DNA of 32,489 nucleotides. Source: Promethearchaeota archaeon. Lineage in GTDB: Archaea; Asgardarchaeota; Lokiarchaeia; Sigyniarchaeales; SOKP01. The position numbers were made by a program, and so were the translations under genes. Positions 24,514 through 32,489 of this stretch are shown piece by piece. Under the pieces are notes generated by a model. The model made no database searches and was not told where the DNA came from. It was given only the letters and a program-made list of their open reading frames with translations. Position 1 is the stretch's first letter. Every line of letters begins with the position of its first letter. The stretch lies in NCBI GenBank assembly GCA_019058015.1, contig JAHLWH010000230.1, positions 1 through 32,489 on the forward strand, written 5' to 3'.

Positions 24514-25728
24514 ATGCTCTCAAGTAAATTAGCTGTAAAGAAAATTAAAACAATTGATGAATTTTTAGAATTATATAAAGAAAATATAAGCCCTGATTTC
24601 CAAAACATATTAAAGCTTAATTTTCAAATAAAAATTGGAAAACCTTCTCAAAAGATAAATCCAATCATTCATTTAGCAAAACCAGAAGACTCAAAGGAAA
24701 TCATTCAAATTTTTAGAGATATCTATAAAGGAACTTACCCTTACAAGCAAATGGAAGAGGATCAAGGAGTAAAAAAAATGATTATTGATCCAAATTATCA
24801 ATGGTTCTTATTCAAAATCAATTCAATAGAGACTGTTGGATGCTTTGGTGCTCATTTAGAATTAGAGAAAAAAAGAGGCTTTCTTTATGGATTTATAATA
24901 AAAGAAAAGTATCAAAAAACTATAGATATTTTTAAAGCATTCATTGGTTGTGTGATTTTTTTATGGAAAACCTATAAGAGTAAAATATTATTATGGTATG
25001 GCGAGATGCGTACAAATGAGAGTTCTTCTCAATTTTTTACTTCATTAATTGGATTAAAACCGATAGGTTTTTTTCCAAATAAAGATATTTTTTTTAATCA
25101 AATTGAATCAGATGTTCTACATGTTATTTATGATGAAAAAGCTTTGTATAAATATCGACGTAAGAAAAATCCAAAAATTATCCGTCAAGTTTTAAATTGT
25201 TATGTATATTCCAATAAGAGATATCATTTAGGTACTCCTATTATCAAAAATCCAAATATTAAATTAAATTCTAAAAAATTAAAGGAAATTAAAGGAAAAA
25301 TGGTTAATCGAAAGGAAAAAGACGAATTTGGCAACGAAGCGATAACATTTTCCATCAAAAATTCTAATTCTTATTTTAAATTTATATATAATCCATTAAG
25401 TAAAAATTTTGAAAAAACATTATATAAAATTAATCTTTTAGAAGAATTATTTACTTTCATACAAAAATTGAAAGAACTGATACAAAATATGGAAATTAAT
25501 TATTTCGAATGTTTTGTTTCTTCCTATGAACCGAAGCATCAAAAAATTTTTCTCGATGCGGGTTTCAACCCAAGAGGCTATATTCCTTGCTGGAAATATA
25601 ATAAAGAAAAAAACCATTTTGAAGATCAAATAGTTTTTAATTATTATAAAGGAAAAATTGATGATAATATAAAATTAATTCCTGAAGCTGTAGAACTCCT
25701 TCAAGCTTTAAGATTTTTGGAAGAATAA
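24514..25728 (+). CDS. Tandem GNAT-type acetyltransferase
   Basis: 404 residues with two GNAT-like halves. The first (about 50-190) begins INPIIHLAKPEDSKEIIQIF and runs through FRDIYKGTYPYKQM, FLFKINSIETVGCFGAHLEL and a GFIIKEKYQKTIDIFKAF helix, ending FTSLIGLKPIGFFPNKD. The second (about 230-380) ends with FLDAGFNPRGYIPCWKYNKE and then an EDQIVFNYYKG strand, the late beta strands of a GNAT fold. The canonical R/Q-x-x-G-x-G/A CoA loop is not obvious in either half, so one or both may be degenerate. ATG start. The substrate is unknown; it may be co-transcribed with the TPR gene upstream. Confidence 0.65.
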   Translation: MLSSKLAVKKIKTIDEFLELYKENISPDFQNILKLNFQIKIGKPSQKINPIIHLAKPEDSKEIIQIFRDIYKGTYPYKQMEEDQGVKKMIIDPNYQWFLFKINSIETVGCFGAHLELEKKRGFLYGFIIKEKYQKTIDIFKAFIGCVIFLWKTYKSKILLWYGEMRTNESSSQFFTSLIGLKPIGFFPNKDIFFNQIESDVLHVIYDEKALYKYRRKKNPKIIRQVLNCYVYSNKRYHLGTPIIKNPNIKLNSKKLKEIKGKMVNRKEKDEFGNEAITFSIKNSNSYFKFIYNPLSKNFEKTLYKINLLEELFTFIQKLKELIQNMEINYFECFVSSYEPKHQKIFLDAGFNPRGYIPCWKYNKEKNHFEDQIVFNYYKGKIDDNIKLIPEAVELLQALRFLEE

Positions 25729-25817
25729 TTAATTTCAGAAACTGTGGAACTGCTCCATAACTAAAAATAGATTTAAAAAAATATTTATAATGTAAGTTAG
25801 ATATATGAATATATTTT

Positions 25818-26687
25818 TTGAGTAATATTAATATGTATGACAAAAAAAGACTCAAAAATTGGTCAGCTTCTTATTGGAATCAAATAAAAAGAAATATTGG
25901 ACTTATAAAAATCGTAGAACAGGAAAAATTAAGGAATACTCTTATTGCCGTTCTTGGCGTTGGTGGGCTTGGTGGGCCGTTAGCAGTTCAACTTGTTAGA
26001 GCAGGCTGCGAAAAACTTATAATATGTGACGATGAGAGATTCGAAGAAGCAAACCTGAATCGACAGCTATGTACTAGGGAGGATCTTGGAAGGTATAAAG
26101 TCGATGTTACCGAAAAGCTATTAAAAAAAATTAATCCGGAAATTGAACTTCAAAAATATTATAAAATAACAAAAAAATTTGTATCAAATATATTAAATAG
26201 TACATCGATTGTCGTTTTAACTTTAGACGATCCAATAGCATCAATTTTGATTTCGCGAGAATGTTCAAAAAAAAAAATTCCTATATTAGAATCTTGGGGA
26301 ATTCCTTATCTCTGTGCATGGTGGTTTACATCAGGGAGTATCGATTATGAAACATGTTATGGGTTTAAAACTCAGAAAATGACGATCGATGAGATTCAAA
26401 AATCTGAAAAAATACTTCTTAAGCTTAAAAAAGCATTTTTAAATAAATTAATTAAATTTCCTGAAATAGAAGAAATATTTAATAGAGAACAAGGCGCGCT
26501 AGAAGGACTGTTTTCAGGAAACCTTCCTTCAATATCTCTTGCACCTATCGTCGAGATGACTGCATCTTATCTTGCTTTCGAAGTCATTTTTTCAGGAATC
26601 TTAAAGATCAAAAGCAAGAATTTAGCCCCAAATGTTGTTGGGTATGATTATTTCCGAATGAAACCGATCCACTTTAACTTTTTATAA
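25818..26687 (+). CDS. E1-like/ThiF-MoeB family adenylyltransferase
   Basis: 289 residues of the ThiF/MoeB/E1 superfamily, which adenylate the C-terminal Gly of a ubiquitin-like or sulfur-carrier protein. Seen: the nucleotide loop AVLGVGGLGGPLAVQLVRAG (GVGGLG at 47-52), DDERFEEANLNRQ (D71/D72, R82), GRYKV (K94) and LTLDDP (D137), all matching ATP- and Mg-contacting positions. The MoeB/ThiF zinc motifs (two CxxC pairs) are absent; only Cys180 (YETCYGF) lies in the region of the first pair. The partner protein is not in the window. TTG start at 25818, or ATG at 25833. It probably uses an Asgard ubiquitin-like or thiamine/molybdopterin sulfur carrier, which cannot be decided here. Confidence 0.82.
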   Translation: MSNINMYDKKRLKNWSASYWNQIKRNIGLIKIVEQEKLRNTLIAVLGVGGLGGPLAVQLVRAGCEKLIICDDERFEEANLNRQLCTREDLGRYKVDVTEKLLKKINPEIELQKYYKITKKFVSNILNSTSIVVLTLDDPIASILISRECSKKKIPILESWGIPYLCAWWFTSGSIDYETCYGFKTQKMTIDEIQKSEKILLKLKKAFLNKLIKFPEIEEIFNREQGALEGLFSGNLPSISLAPIVEMTASYLAFEVIFSGILKIKSKNLAPNVVGYDYFRMKPIHFNFL

Positions 26688-26848
26688 GTAAAAAAAATAA
26701 GGCATAAATGTTGCAATGAAAAAATTATAAGTAAAAATTGAATACTTATATATAAATCCTTGGAGTATATAGTTATTATTAACAATAGGAGTAAAGTTGA
26801 ATAATATTTCTTTAATGATTTAGTATCTTACTAAAATTTAGTGATTTT

Positions 26849-27547
26849 TTGATATTACAAGCCGTTGATCTTGCTAGACTTTTATTGGTTTATTTTATGC
26901 ACTCTTTTATTTTAATTATTTTATTTTATTTGGCATTTAAAATTCTCAAAAGAAATTATAATCGTTCATCTTTAATTTTAAGTGCTTATTACATTTTTCC
27001 TGGATTATCTTTTCTATTAAATCTAATATATTTACCACTCAGTACAACCATTGCAGGATATATAATATATTTTATATTGGCTTTTTTAATGTTATTTGGA
27101 CAAATTTTTATCGTAATTTTCATTATAAATCTTCTTTATATAGACATAAATTTCTGGTTAAAAAGACAGAATTTAATTATATCAGCCTACGCAATAATTA
27201 ATCTTTTAGTGTTAATTATTCCTGGATCAATAACTTTCAATGAAGGAGTTCCCGCTTATAGTTGGGTTTTTCTTACTTTCATTTACATAATTTTCACTCT
27301 TGGTACAATTATACCAACTATAACATTTTCAATAAAATTATTCAATACATTTGAAGATAAAACACTAAAAAGAAAGCTTAAATACTTCTTTATTGGCGTT
27401 TTTGGAATGTGTTTTGCCTTTTATGGTTTGATGCTCTATAATACTTGGTCTGATTCAATTTTTAGAACTATCTGGTCTTTTTTAGTCTTTTTTATAGTAA
27501 TTCCTTCAATATTATTAATATATTATGGAATAGGGCAGAATTTATAA
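26849..27547 (+). CDS. Polytopic membrane protein (about seven transmembrane segments)
   Basis: 232 residues, strongly hydrophobic throughout. Transmembrane stretches are seen around residues 10-32 (LLLVYFMHSFILIILFYLAF), 42-63, 68-95, 108-125, 140-163, 177-197 and 207-228, with short positively charged loops (KILKRNYNR, LKRQN, DKTLKRKLK). This seven-segment layout resembles small sensor-like membrane proteins frequent in Asgard genomes, but there is no family motif. The TTG start at 26849 is weak; the ATG at residue 17 (26897) would delete part of the first helix. It stands apart from its neighbours by more than 120 bases. Confidence 0.65.
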   Translation: MILQAVDLARLLLVYFMHSFILIILFYLAFKILKRNYNRSSLILSAYYIFPGLSFLLNLIYLPLSTTIAGYIIYFILAFLMLFGQIFIVIFIINLLYIDINFWLKRQNLIISAYAIINLLVLIIPGSITFNEGVPAYSWVFLTFIYIIFTLGTIIPTITFSIKLFNTFEDKTLKRKLKYFFIGVFGMCFAFYGLMLYNTWSDSIFRTIWSFLVFFIVIPSILLIYYGIGQNL

Positions 27548-27669
27548 ATAATTATAAATTTTTTCAATTTAATCTTTTCAATATTGCGTTGTTATATTTT
27601 AAGGCTAATTCTTAATTCGATATTTAAAAATTTTAAATAGAAATCTAAGACTAAGTAGGGTAAAAAAAA

Positions 27670-28788
27670 ATGGCAAACCTAGAAATAAAAGAACATTCTG
27701 AATTATATATAGAAATTTTAACAAATCCTGACGAAATTTTGAAATATTTGCACCTTGGTATAAGCATTCCAATTTTACTGGAATTTAAAAAATATATTTT
27801 AGGAGATATAAAAGCATATAATGCTAAAGCTATTGTTCTCGAAAAGAATATTAATAGAAAAAATTTTGGAAATATAACTGATACTACAATTGGAAATGTC
27901 TTAATTTACGATGATGGCGGTGAAATTTTGTTTTTCGGTTTTTTTGGAGTTTATGATCATGATTCTAAAAAAATTAAATATTTAATTGATAAATTAATTG
28001 AATATGCTAAAGTTCAAAACTATAAAAAAATTAGGGGGCCAATAAATATCCCTACAGTTATTTTTGGCTGGGGTTTTATGGTTGAAGGCAGTAAAAAAGA
28101 TTTATTTATCTGTTCACCAATTAACCCACCAATTTATCAAAAGATATTTTTTGAAAAAGGATTTAAAGTTTTATTTCAAGAAGATCGGTATGAAGTGCCA
28201 GCACTAAAAATGGATCCTCATAAAAATAAGAGATTAATAAGTATGGGTATTAATACTGGTAACTATAAAAATGATATCTTTGATACTGGTGATTATCCAT
28301 ACAAGTATATCAACCCAGGAAAAGAAGAATTGCTTAAAATTAAAAAAGAAATCGCTGAAATGTACTTCAAATATATGCCCCCATCCGCTCAAATAACACC
28401 AAGAAAACTTCACAATGCAGAGAATATTATTAATTTTATAGATGAATTTGGAGCAAAATGGATGATGTGGATAGTAAGACATAAAAAAACCAATCAAATG
28501 GTTGCAAATGGATACGTTATTCCCAATATTTTTCATAAAAATAATAAGGGAGAACTTGATTCTTTAAGCTTTCACTCATGGGTAGTTCATCGAGATCACA
28601 GACGAAAATATTTAACCATGCTTATGTATGGACTAACAGTCTTGCAAGCAATGGATAAAAAAACACCTCACTTTATAAGAGGAGGATCATGGCCTGTTGG
28701 TTCTGAAAATATAGCAAATGCGAGCGCAGCAAGAAAAATGGGAGGTAAAAAGGATAGAAGTCATTTAATTTTAGAATATAGTTTTTAA
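27670..28788 (+). CDS. GNAT-like acetyltransferase (YghO-like)
   Basis: 372 residues. The layout fits the large GNAT-related proteins typified by YghO: an N-terminal strand-rich part (LIYDDGGEILFFGFFGVYDH), YKKIRGPINIPTVIFGWGFM and SPINPPIYQKIFFEKGFKVL, then a C-terminal module with SLSFHSWVVHRDHRRKYLTM and SENIANASAARKMGGKKD. HRDHRRKYL resembles the CoA-binding loop, and NASAARKMG the late 'N-x-x-(A/S)-x-x-x-x-x-K-x-G' helix of GNATs. ATG start with no close neighbour. The substrate is unknown. It is the fourth GNAT-type gene or gene relic in the window. Confidence 0.65.
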   Translation: MANLEIKEHSELYIEILTNPDEILKYLHLGISIPILLEFKKYILGDIKAYNAKAIVLEKNINRKNFGNITDTTIGNVLIYDDGGEILFFGFFGVYDHDSKKIKYLIDKLIEYAKVQNYKKIRGPINIPTVIFGWGFMVEGSKKDLFICSPINPPIYQKIFFEKGFKVLFQEDRYEVPALKMDPHKNKRLISMGINTGNYKNDIFDTGDYPYKYINPGKEELLKIKKEIAEMYFKYMPPSAQITPRKLHNAENIINFIDEFGAKWMMWIVRHKKTNQMVANGYVIPNIFHKNNKGELDSLSFHSWVVHRDHRRKYLTMLMYGLTVLQAMDKKTPHFIRGGSWPVGSENIANASAARKMGGKKDRSHLILEYSF

Positions 28789-29170
28789 TTATTATTTTAT
28801 TAATATTAGGATAAAAATAACCATTGAATCTTCAATGAAATTAGATTAAATTTGTAAAGAAGAAAATTTAATCATTTAAAATTTTATATATATTCCCCTA
28901 ATCTAAAAAGCGATTCTTTACACCGAACTTTTTTTTTTCTTTCTTTTTGAGAACTTATCTTTAATTTCTTGAAATAAATTTTTCGATTTCAATATTTCAT
29001 TCAAGAAATTTCGTCGGCTTTAATTTTTATAAGTAAAACTAGAATCATAAGAAATTTTTAAATTTAATTAAGATCCACATTTTATATTTTATAATGAAAA
29101 CTGATAATAATGAAATTTTATTAAATCTAGATAAAAATATCAACAATTAAATTAATTTGAGGTAACTAAA
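28789..29170. other. Intergenic region ahead of nifU with a long inverted repeat
   Basis: No gene supported. An 11-base perfect inverted repeat, AATTTCTTGAA (28963-28973) and TTCAAGAAATT (29000-29010), could form a hairpin. The minus strand here also reads NFLNEILKSKNLFQEIKDKF then a lysine-rich end to a stop at 28918-28920, a possible tail of a lost gene. A possible 18-codon leader ORF starts at 29094 and ends just before the nifU ribosome-binding site (GAGG at 29159-29163). Confidence 0.4.
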
Positions 29171-29395
29171 ATGAAAGAGAAAGTACTTGAAATAATTGAA
29201 AAAATAAGACCGCAGCTTCAAATGGATGGCGGTGATGTTGAACTTGTCGATGTAACAGATGATGGAATTGTAAAAGTAAGATTACAAGGGCATTGTCGTG
29301 GATGTGCTTATTCGCAAATGACTCTCAAACTCGGGATTGAAAGAGCATTAAAACAAGTAATTCCTGAAGTTAAATATGTAGAGTCTGTGCCTTAA
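29171..29395 (+). CDS. nifU: Nfu/NifU C-terminal-domain iron-sulfur scaffold protein
   Basis: A 74-residue stand-alone NifU-like (Nfu) domain that assembles or carries a [4Fe-4S] cluster between two subunits and delivers it to target apoproteins. The ligand motif is HCRGCAYSQMT (CxxC at about residues 43-46), preceded by the conserved LQMDGGDVELVDV. A clear Shine-Dalgarno (GAGGTAA) sits 8 bases before the ATG, stronger than most starts in the window, which suggests high expression. A role in maturing the many Fe-S proteins encoded nearby is a reasonable inference but is not specific. No SufBC genes are in the window. Confidence 0.93.
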   Translation: MKEKVLEIIEKIRPQLQMDGGDVELVDVTDDGIVKVRLQGHCRGCAYSQMTLKLGIERALKQVIPEVKYVESVP

Positions 29396-29504
29396 ATAAA
29401 TATAATTTAAATTTATTTAAGCACTCTTTTTATCAATTCTTCATTTGAGATTAATTCTCAATAGAATAAATTATATAAAGTCTCTATGCTTTATTGAATT
29501 AATT

Positions 29505-30752
29505 ATGAAAAGAGAAAAAGAAACTAATACTTCTGAAAACTCCGAACAAGAAGCAGAAAAGGAAGAGGAACCTATTAAGAAAACTCAAGGAGAATTAATT
29601 CAAGAAGCCTTAGGTTTAGATCAAGCAACTATCGGTAGAATTGAAAAACAACTCTTTGTTGCGAAATTTATAGATTCAATTTCTGAAGATATTTTTGATT
29701 ACATTTATCGAGATCGCATTTTAGCGAAATATATGGACATGTTAAAGAAGAATATGGGTGAATTAGATGAAACTACTGCAGCTTTTATGCAAGAAACTTT
29801 TGAGCAAAAACAAATAGAACCTACTATTTCAGACTTAAAATCTAAAGCAGAAGAAGTCGCTCAAGAAAACGATATAAACAGATCATTGAATTCAAAATTA
29901 AAAAGAAATGGTATGATTGGTATGTTACCGCTTTGTATTTTAGTAATACTTATTTATGTCGTACCTCCTGATTTTACTTTTTATCTTATGATACCACTTT
30001 GTTTTCTTTGTTTCCTCCCACAATTTTTACGCTCTCGAATAGTTCAAAAATGGAATGATTTTAAGGAGGAAAATAAAAAGATATTTTATCAAGAAAATAG
30101 AGAAAAAATAATTTTATTGAAAGAATTTGTTCAAATTACATTAGATAATATCCATAATATTCTACTTGACAAGAAAATACCTCTAGAATTAATCAAATTC
30201 TCATTAAGTTCCAGCGACTATAAGAATTTGAAGTTAATAAATGAGCAGGTATTAAGAGGTGGAATAACACAATATTTTTTCACATTTGAATATCCCCCTG
30301 GAGTAGAACCATTTCCTATTCCAGAAATAATTAAAAAAAAATATATGGAACCGGTTGTTTCTCAAAAGAAAACAACAGAAGATAATTTTTTAATTTTAAA
30401 AAATATTAAAGTTTCAAATGGAGAAATTGAAAAATTCGAAGTTGAATTAAAAGAAGACTTAAAAGATGACATTAATACTCTATTAAATTCCTGCAAGTTT
30501 GAAAAGACCAAAGATTTTAGTTTAATAATGCCAAATTATACACCTGAAACAGCAATACATTGTATTTGTGGAGAAATTGCCGAGTTTTCAAATGTGCAAA
30601 AATGTTCTTGGATTGAAACTGAATCAGAGGAAAAATTTGAATTTTATCTATTTGAGTCTGAAAAGTGTAAATGTGGCGAAAAGGTGTTTGTTCTTTCACT
30701 TATGGAAGAAGATGTAAAAATTCCAGATAAATGGAAAAGTATTTTTAGTTAA
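29505..30752 (+). CDS. Membrane protein with acidic N-terminus and zinc-ribbon-like tail
   Basis: 415 residues from the ATG at 29505; the open frame extends upstream to 29445 but that stretch is poor coding sequence. Residues 1-30 are rich in Glu/Lys and probably disordered. Helices follow, then two hydrophobic segments near residues 145-185 (GMLPLCILVILIYVVPPDFT, then FYLMIPLCFLCFLPQFL), giving a hairpin membrane anchor. The C-terminal domain has Cys pairs CICGE and CKCGE about 35 residues apart, with one further Cys between, resembling a zinc ribbon. I know no family for this layout. It begins 109 bases after nifU on the same strand. Confidence 0.6.
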   Translation: MKREKETNTSENSEQEAEKEEEPIKKTQGELIQEALGLDQATIGRIEKQLFVAKFIDSISEDIFDYIYRDRILAKYMDMLKKNMGELDETTAAFMQETFEQKQIEPTISDLKSKAEEVAQENDINRSLNSKLKRNGMIGMLPLCILVILIYVVPPDFTFYLMIPLCFLCFLPQFLRSRIVQKWNDFKEENKKIFYQENREKIILLKEFVQITLDNIHNILLDKKIPLELIKFSLSSSDYKNLKLINEQVLRGGITQYFFTFEYPPGVEPFPIPEIIKKKYMEPVVSQKKTTEDNFLILKNIKVSNGEIEKFEVELKEDLKDDINTLLNSCKFEKTKDFSLIMPNYTPETAIHCICGEIAEFSNVQKCSWIETESEEKFEFYLFESEKCKCGEKVFVLSLMEEDVKIPDKWKSIFS

Positions 30753-30779
30753 TTTTTTTTTTAATTTTTTAATAAAAAA
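30753..30779 (+). terminator. T-rich terminator between converging genes
   Basis: Immediately after the stop of the membrane protein gene comes a run of T broken only by AA, then an A-rich stretch leading into the oppositely oriented synthetase-like gene. T-tracts on the RNA-like strand are the usual archaeal terminator, and the A-run gives the same on the other strand, so it could serve both genes. Confidence 0.4.
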
Positions 30780-32135
30780 TTATTCTTTTTTTATATCTTT
30801 ATAATATTTTAATAACATTGCATAGCCCCGAACTGCTCGTTCAACTTCATTTTCAAAAACAGGGATCTTTAATTCAGTCGTAATGTCAACAACTCGTTTT
30901 GCACCTTCTTGTTCCGCTTGGATCAACAAAGTGATTATTGGTTTATTCGGGAATTTTTCTTTTATTTTAGAAAAAATATAGAAATCGAATTCAATTTCTT
31001 GAAAAAATTCTAGAGCTAAAATTAAACCATCAACATCATCATCATTTAATAAAATTTCACTTCCTAAATAATAAATTGTACAAATCTCAGTTCCTATAAA
31101 CTTCTTTGGGGGCCAATAATCCACTGGATTGCCATATTCACAAGTCGATCCACCAATTTTCATTGATATTAAATCTTGACTCGCTTGCGAAAGTTTTGCT
31201 AAGCTTAGACCTTGCTTTCTCATTTCTTTAACAATTAATAAGATTGCACCCGAAGATGGTCCTATAATTCCTAATTTATTTCCACCTGGTTTTGGAAGCC
31301 AGAGAAATAATTTTGAGAATTCAAAAAGTTCAATATAATTTTGAACTGCAAGACCACCAGCATTTTTCAATGATTCTTCAGCAATAGTATCTTTTCCAAC
31401 ATAGAAAAATAAAATCGGTTTAATTGGTGCAATTTTTGAAACTGTTTCAATTAATTTTTGATCGATTTGTCTTAAAAAAAGAGAAATAACTCTTGTTGTC
31501 TCATCATTTTCTAGATAAAATAACATATCTGAAACATCAATTTTATATCCTTTACCAAGATGTATTACTTTTGAAATAGGTAAATTTTGGGATGGACTCC
31601 ACCAACCAAATCCCCCTGCGAGCCCTCCTGATTCTGTAATTATGCTAACTCCATATTTTAATCCACGATTTTTTTGAAGAATATGACGTCTAACTGGAAT
31701 AATCGAAGTTGTAAAATTATCAATATAATTCATGACACCAATCATAGAGGGACCCATATATCCTATATCATATTTATTACACGTTTCTTCCAACTCTTGA
31801 AATACGATCCCATTTATGCTTTTTTCCCCTAATTCTGATTCAATCATTATATTTTTTATACCAAATTTTCCCAATTCTTCGAATAACTCTTTTAAATTTT
31901 TTCTTAGCATAATTATTGCTAATTCTGGAATTTCAGGCAGTGACGAGAGATCATTATAAGATCGGATACCCAAAAGCTCATCTGTATTTGGATTAATTAT
32001 GTAAATATTTCCCCTAAATCTGATATCTAATAAATTCCTTAAAACAGTTTGGTTAAATGTAAATTCTTTTCTTGAGGCGCCAATTATTACTAAAGATTTC
32101 GGATTAAAAAAAGGTTCTAAATTCATATCTCCCAA
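30780..32135 (-). CDS. ADP-forming acyl-CoA synthetase alpha-like protein lacking the phosphohistidine loop
   Basis: 451 residues with the three-part alpha subunit of ADP-forming acetyl-CoA synthetase (ACD) or succinyl-CoA synthetase-like proteins: CoA-binding Rossmann domain (PKSLVIIGASRKEFTF, INPNTDELLG), a flavodoxin-like domain (ITESGGLAGGFGWW, SKVIHLGKGYKIDVSDMLFY) and a second one (GGNKLGIIGPSSGAILLIVK). Active ACDs have a loop with a phosphorylated His (S-H-T-G-x-x-A-G). Here the sequence goes from YVGKDTIAEESL straight to KNAGGLAVQN (residues 246-266), so about 15 residues including the His are missing. The Glu of the usual YLEG turn is Arg222 (FLRQ). It is thus probably not a normal ATP-making enzyme. 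No beta (ATP-grasp) subunit is nearby. Confidence 0.8.
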   Translation of the reverse strand: MGDMNLEPFFNPKSLVIIGASRKEFTFNQTVLRNLLDIRFRGNIYIINPNTDELLGIRSYNDLSSLPEIPELAIIMLRKNLKELFEELGKFGIKNIMIESELGEKSINGIVFQELEETCNKYDIGYMGPSMIGVMNYIDNFTTSIIPVRRHILQKNRGLKYGVSIITESGGLAGGFGWWSPSQNLPISKVIHLGKGYKIDVSDMLFYLENDETTRVISLFLRQIDQKLIETVSKIAPIKPILFFYVGKDTIAEESLKNAGGLAVQNYIELFEFSKLFLWLPKPGGNKLGIIGPSSGAILLIVKEMRKQGLSLAKLSQASQDLISMKIGGSTCEYGNPVDYWPPKKFIGTEICTIYYLGSEILLNDDDVDGLILALEFFQEIEFDFYIFSKIKEKFPNKPIITLLIQAEQEGAKRVVDITTELKIPVFENEVERAVRGYAMLLKYYKDIKKE

Positions 32136-32256
32136 ATTATTAAAATCAATCAGAAATTCAAATATTTTGTTTTTTTATTTTTAGGTAGAATTAATCATTA
32201 AGGTTATTTTTAATTTTCCTTGTTATCAATTAAAATTTAATTCTATTTAACTATTT

Positions 32257-32489
32257 TTACCATATAGCAATAGAATATGGGTGTAACCCCACACCCTCTA
32301 TTCCATCCGCAGAAACTGCATTTGGGACTACTTTTTTAATTATATTATACCCTGCATTCACATCAGCATTGATAAGAATCCCCTTTTGACTTTTAAAAAG
32401 ACCTCGATTTACTCGCTTTCCCATATATTTTTTATGCCTTTTGATGGGTTCCTTATCCAAAAAACTGCATTTGGAAGTAAAAGACTCCC
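32257..32489 (-). CDS. tnpB: TnpB (IS200/IS605-type), C-terminal part, cut by window end
   Basis: The frame is open to the last base, so only about 77 C-terminal residues are seen. TnpB is the RNA-guided nuclease carried by IS200/IS605 elements. Visible landmarks are ESFTSKCSFLDKEP, YMGKRVNRGLFKSQKG and ILINADVNAGYNIIKK, whose Asp in NADVN is the third RuvC catalytic residue, then the terminal VSADGIEGVGLHPYSI. Cys residues of the usual zinc finger are reduced to one (SKCS), as in the TSxCSxLD subgroup. Whether the rest of the gene is intact cannot be seen. It is related at its C-terminus to the relic at 17453-17596. Confidence 0.8.
   Translation of the reverse strand, partial: ESFTSKCSFLDKEPIKRHKKYMGKRVNRGLFKSQKGILINADVNAGYNIIKKVVPNAVSADGIEGVGLHPYSIAIW

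Noticed and set aside
29445..29504. Extending the membrane/zinc-ribbon protein to an upstream TTG
   Set aside because: The added 20 residues look like translated leader; the ATG at 29505 begins a normal charged N-terminus.
1..32489. tRNA (including tRNA-Sec), rRNA or CRISPR array
   Set aside because: No T-loop-like GGTTCGAATCC pattern, no rRNA-like block, and no regularly spaced direct repeats were seen by eye.

Overview
The window looks like a piece of a Lokiarchaeia-type Asgard archaeon (Promethearchaeota). The sequence is very AT-rich. It carries a Rag/Gtr-type small GTPase with its own C-terminal roadblock domain, a probable arrestin-like protein and an E1/ThiF-like enzyme. It also carries archaeal energy genes (HdrA, HdrBC, MvhD/VhuD, FrhB-like) in which UGA is read as selenocysteine (Sec). 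This assignment is inference from gene content; there is no rRNA in the window.

Left flank (1-2960): the C-terminal end of a tryptophanase-type lyase, a pyruvoyl-dependent arginine decarboxylase, a GNAT acetyltransferase, an unrecognised 356-residue protein and a degraded GNAT tail.

Core (2981-15185): an electron-transfer cluster. On the minus strand, in transcription order, come a selenoprotein HdrA with four in-frame UGAs (12913-10970), a selenoprotein VhuD with two (10946-10479), a GC-rich foldable element that may be the SECIS (10411-10489), two FrhB-like flavoproteins (one with an extra winged-helix-like domain), an HdrC-HdrB fusion, a 1041-residue double HdrA and an all-Cys MvhD. A third FrhB-like gene is divergent at 13692. 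Every Sec of the upstream pair aligns with Cys in the downstream pair, so the locus holds matched Sec and Cys versions of the HdrA-MvhD module. By family knowledge these proteins form flavin-based electron-bifurcating or -confurcating complexes linking ferredoxin, disulfide or thiol substrates and probably F420 or another hydride carrier. The exact partners cannot be read from the sequence.

Right of the core (15264-17399): a Rag-like GTPase and a putative arrestin-like protein follow the third FrhB in the same direction. A TnpB C-terminal relic packed with small GC-rich hairpins lies at 17453-17596. Next come an acyl-CoA dehydrogenase and a KduI/IolB-like cupin, a small helical plus winged-helix protein, and a soluble PAS/histidine-kinase sensor.

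Right flank (22900-32489): small hypothetical proteins, a TPR protein, a tandem GNAT, the E1-like protein, a polytopic membrane protein, another GNAT-like protein, an Nfu iron-sulfur scaffold, a membrane protein with a zinc-ribbon-like tail, an ADP-forming acyl-CoA synthetase alpha-like protein that lacks the phosphohistidine loop, and a TnpB cut by the window edge. TTG or GTG starts look common. No tRNA, rRNA or CRISPR array was seen.
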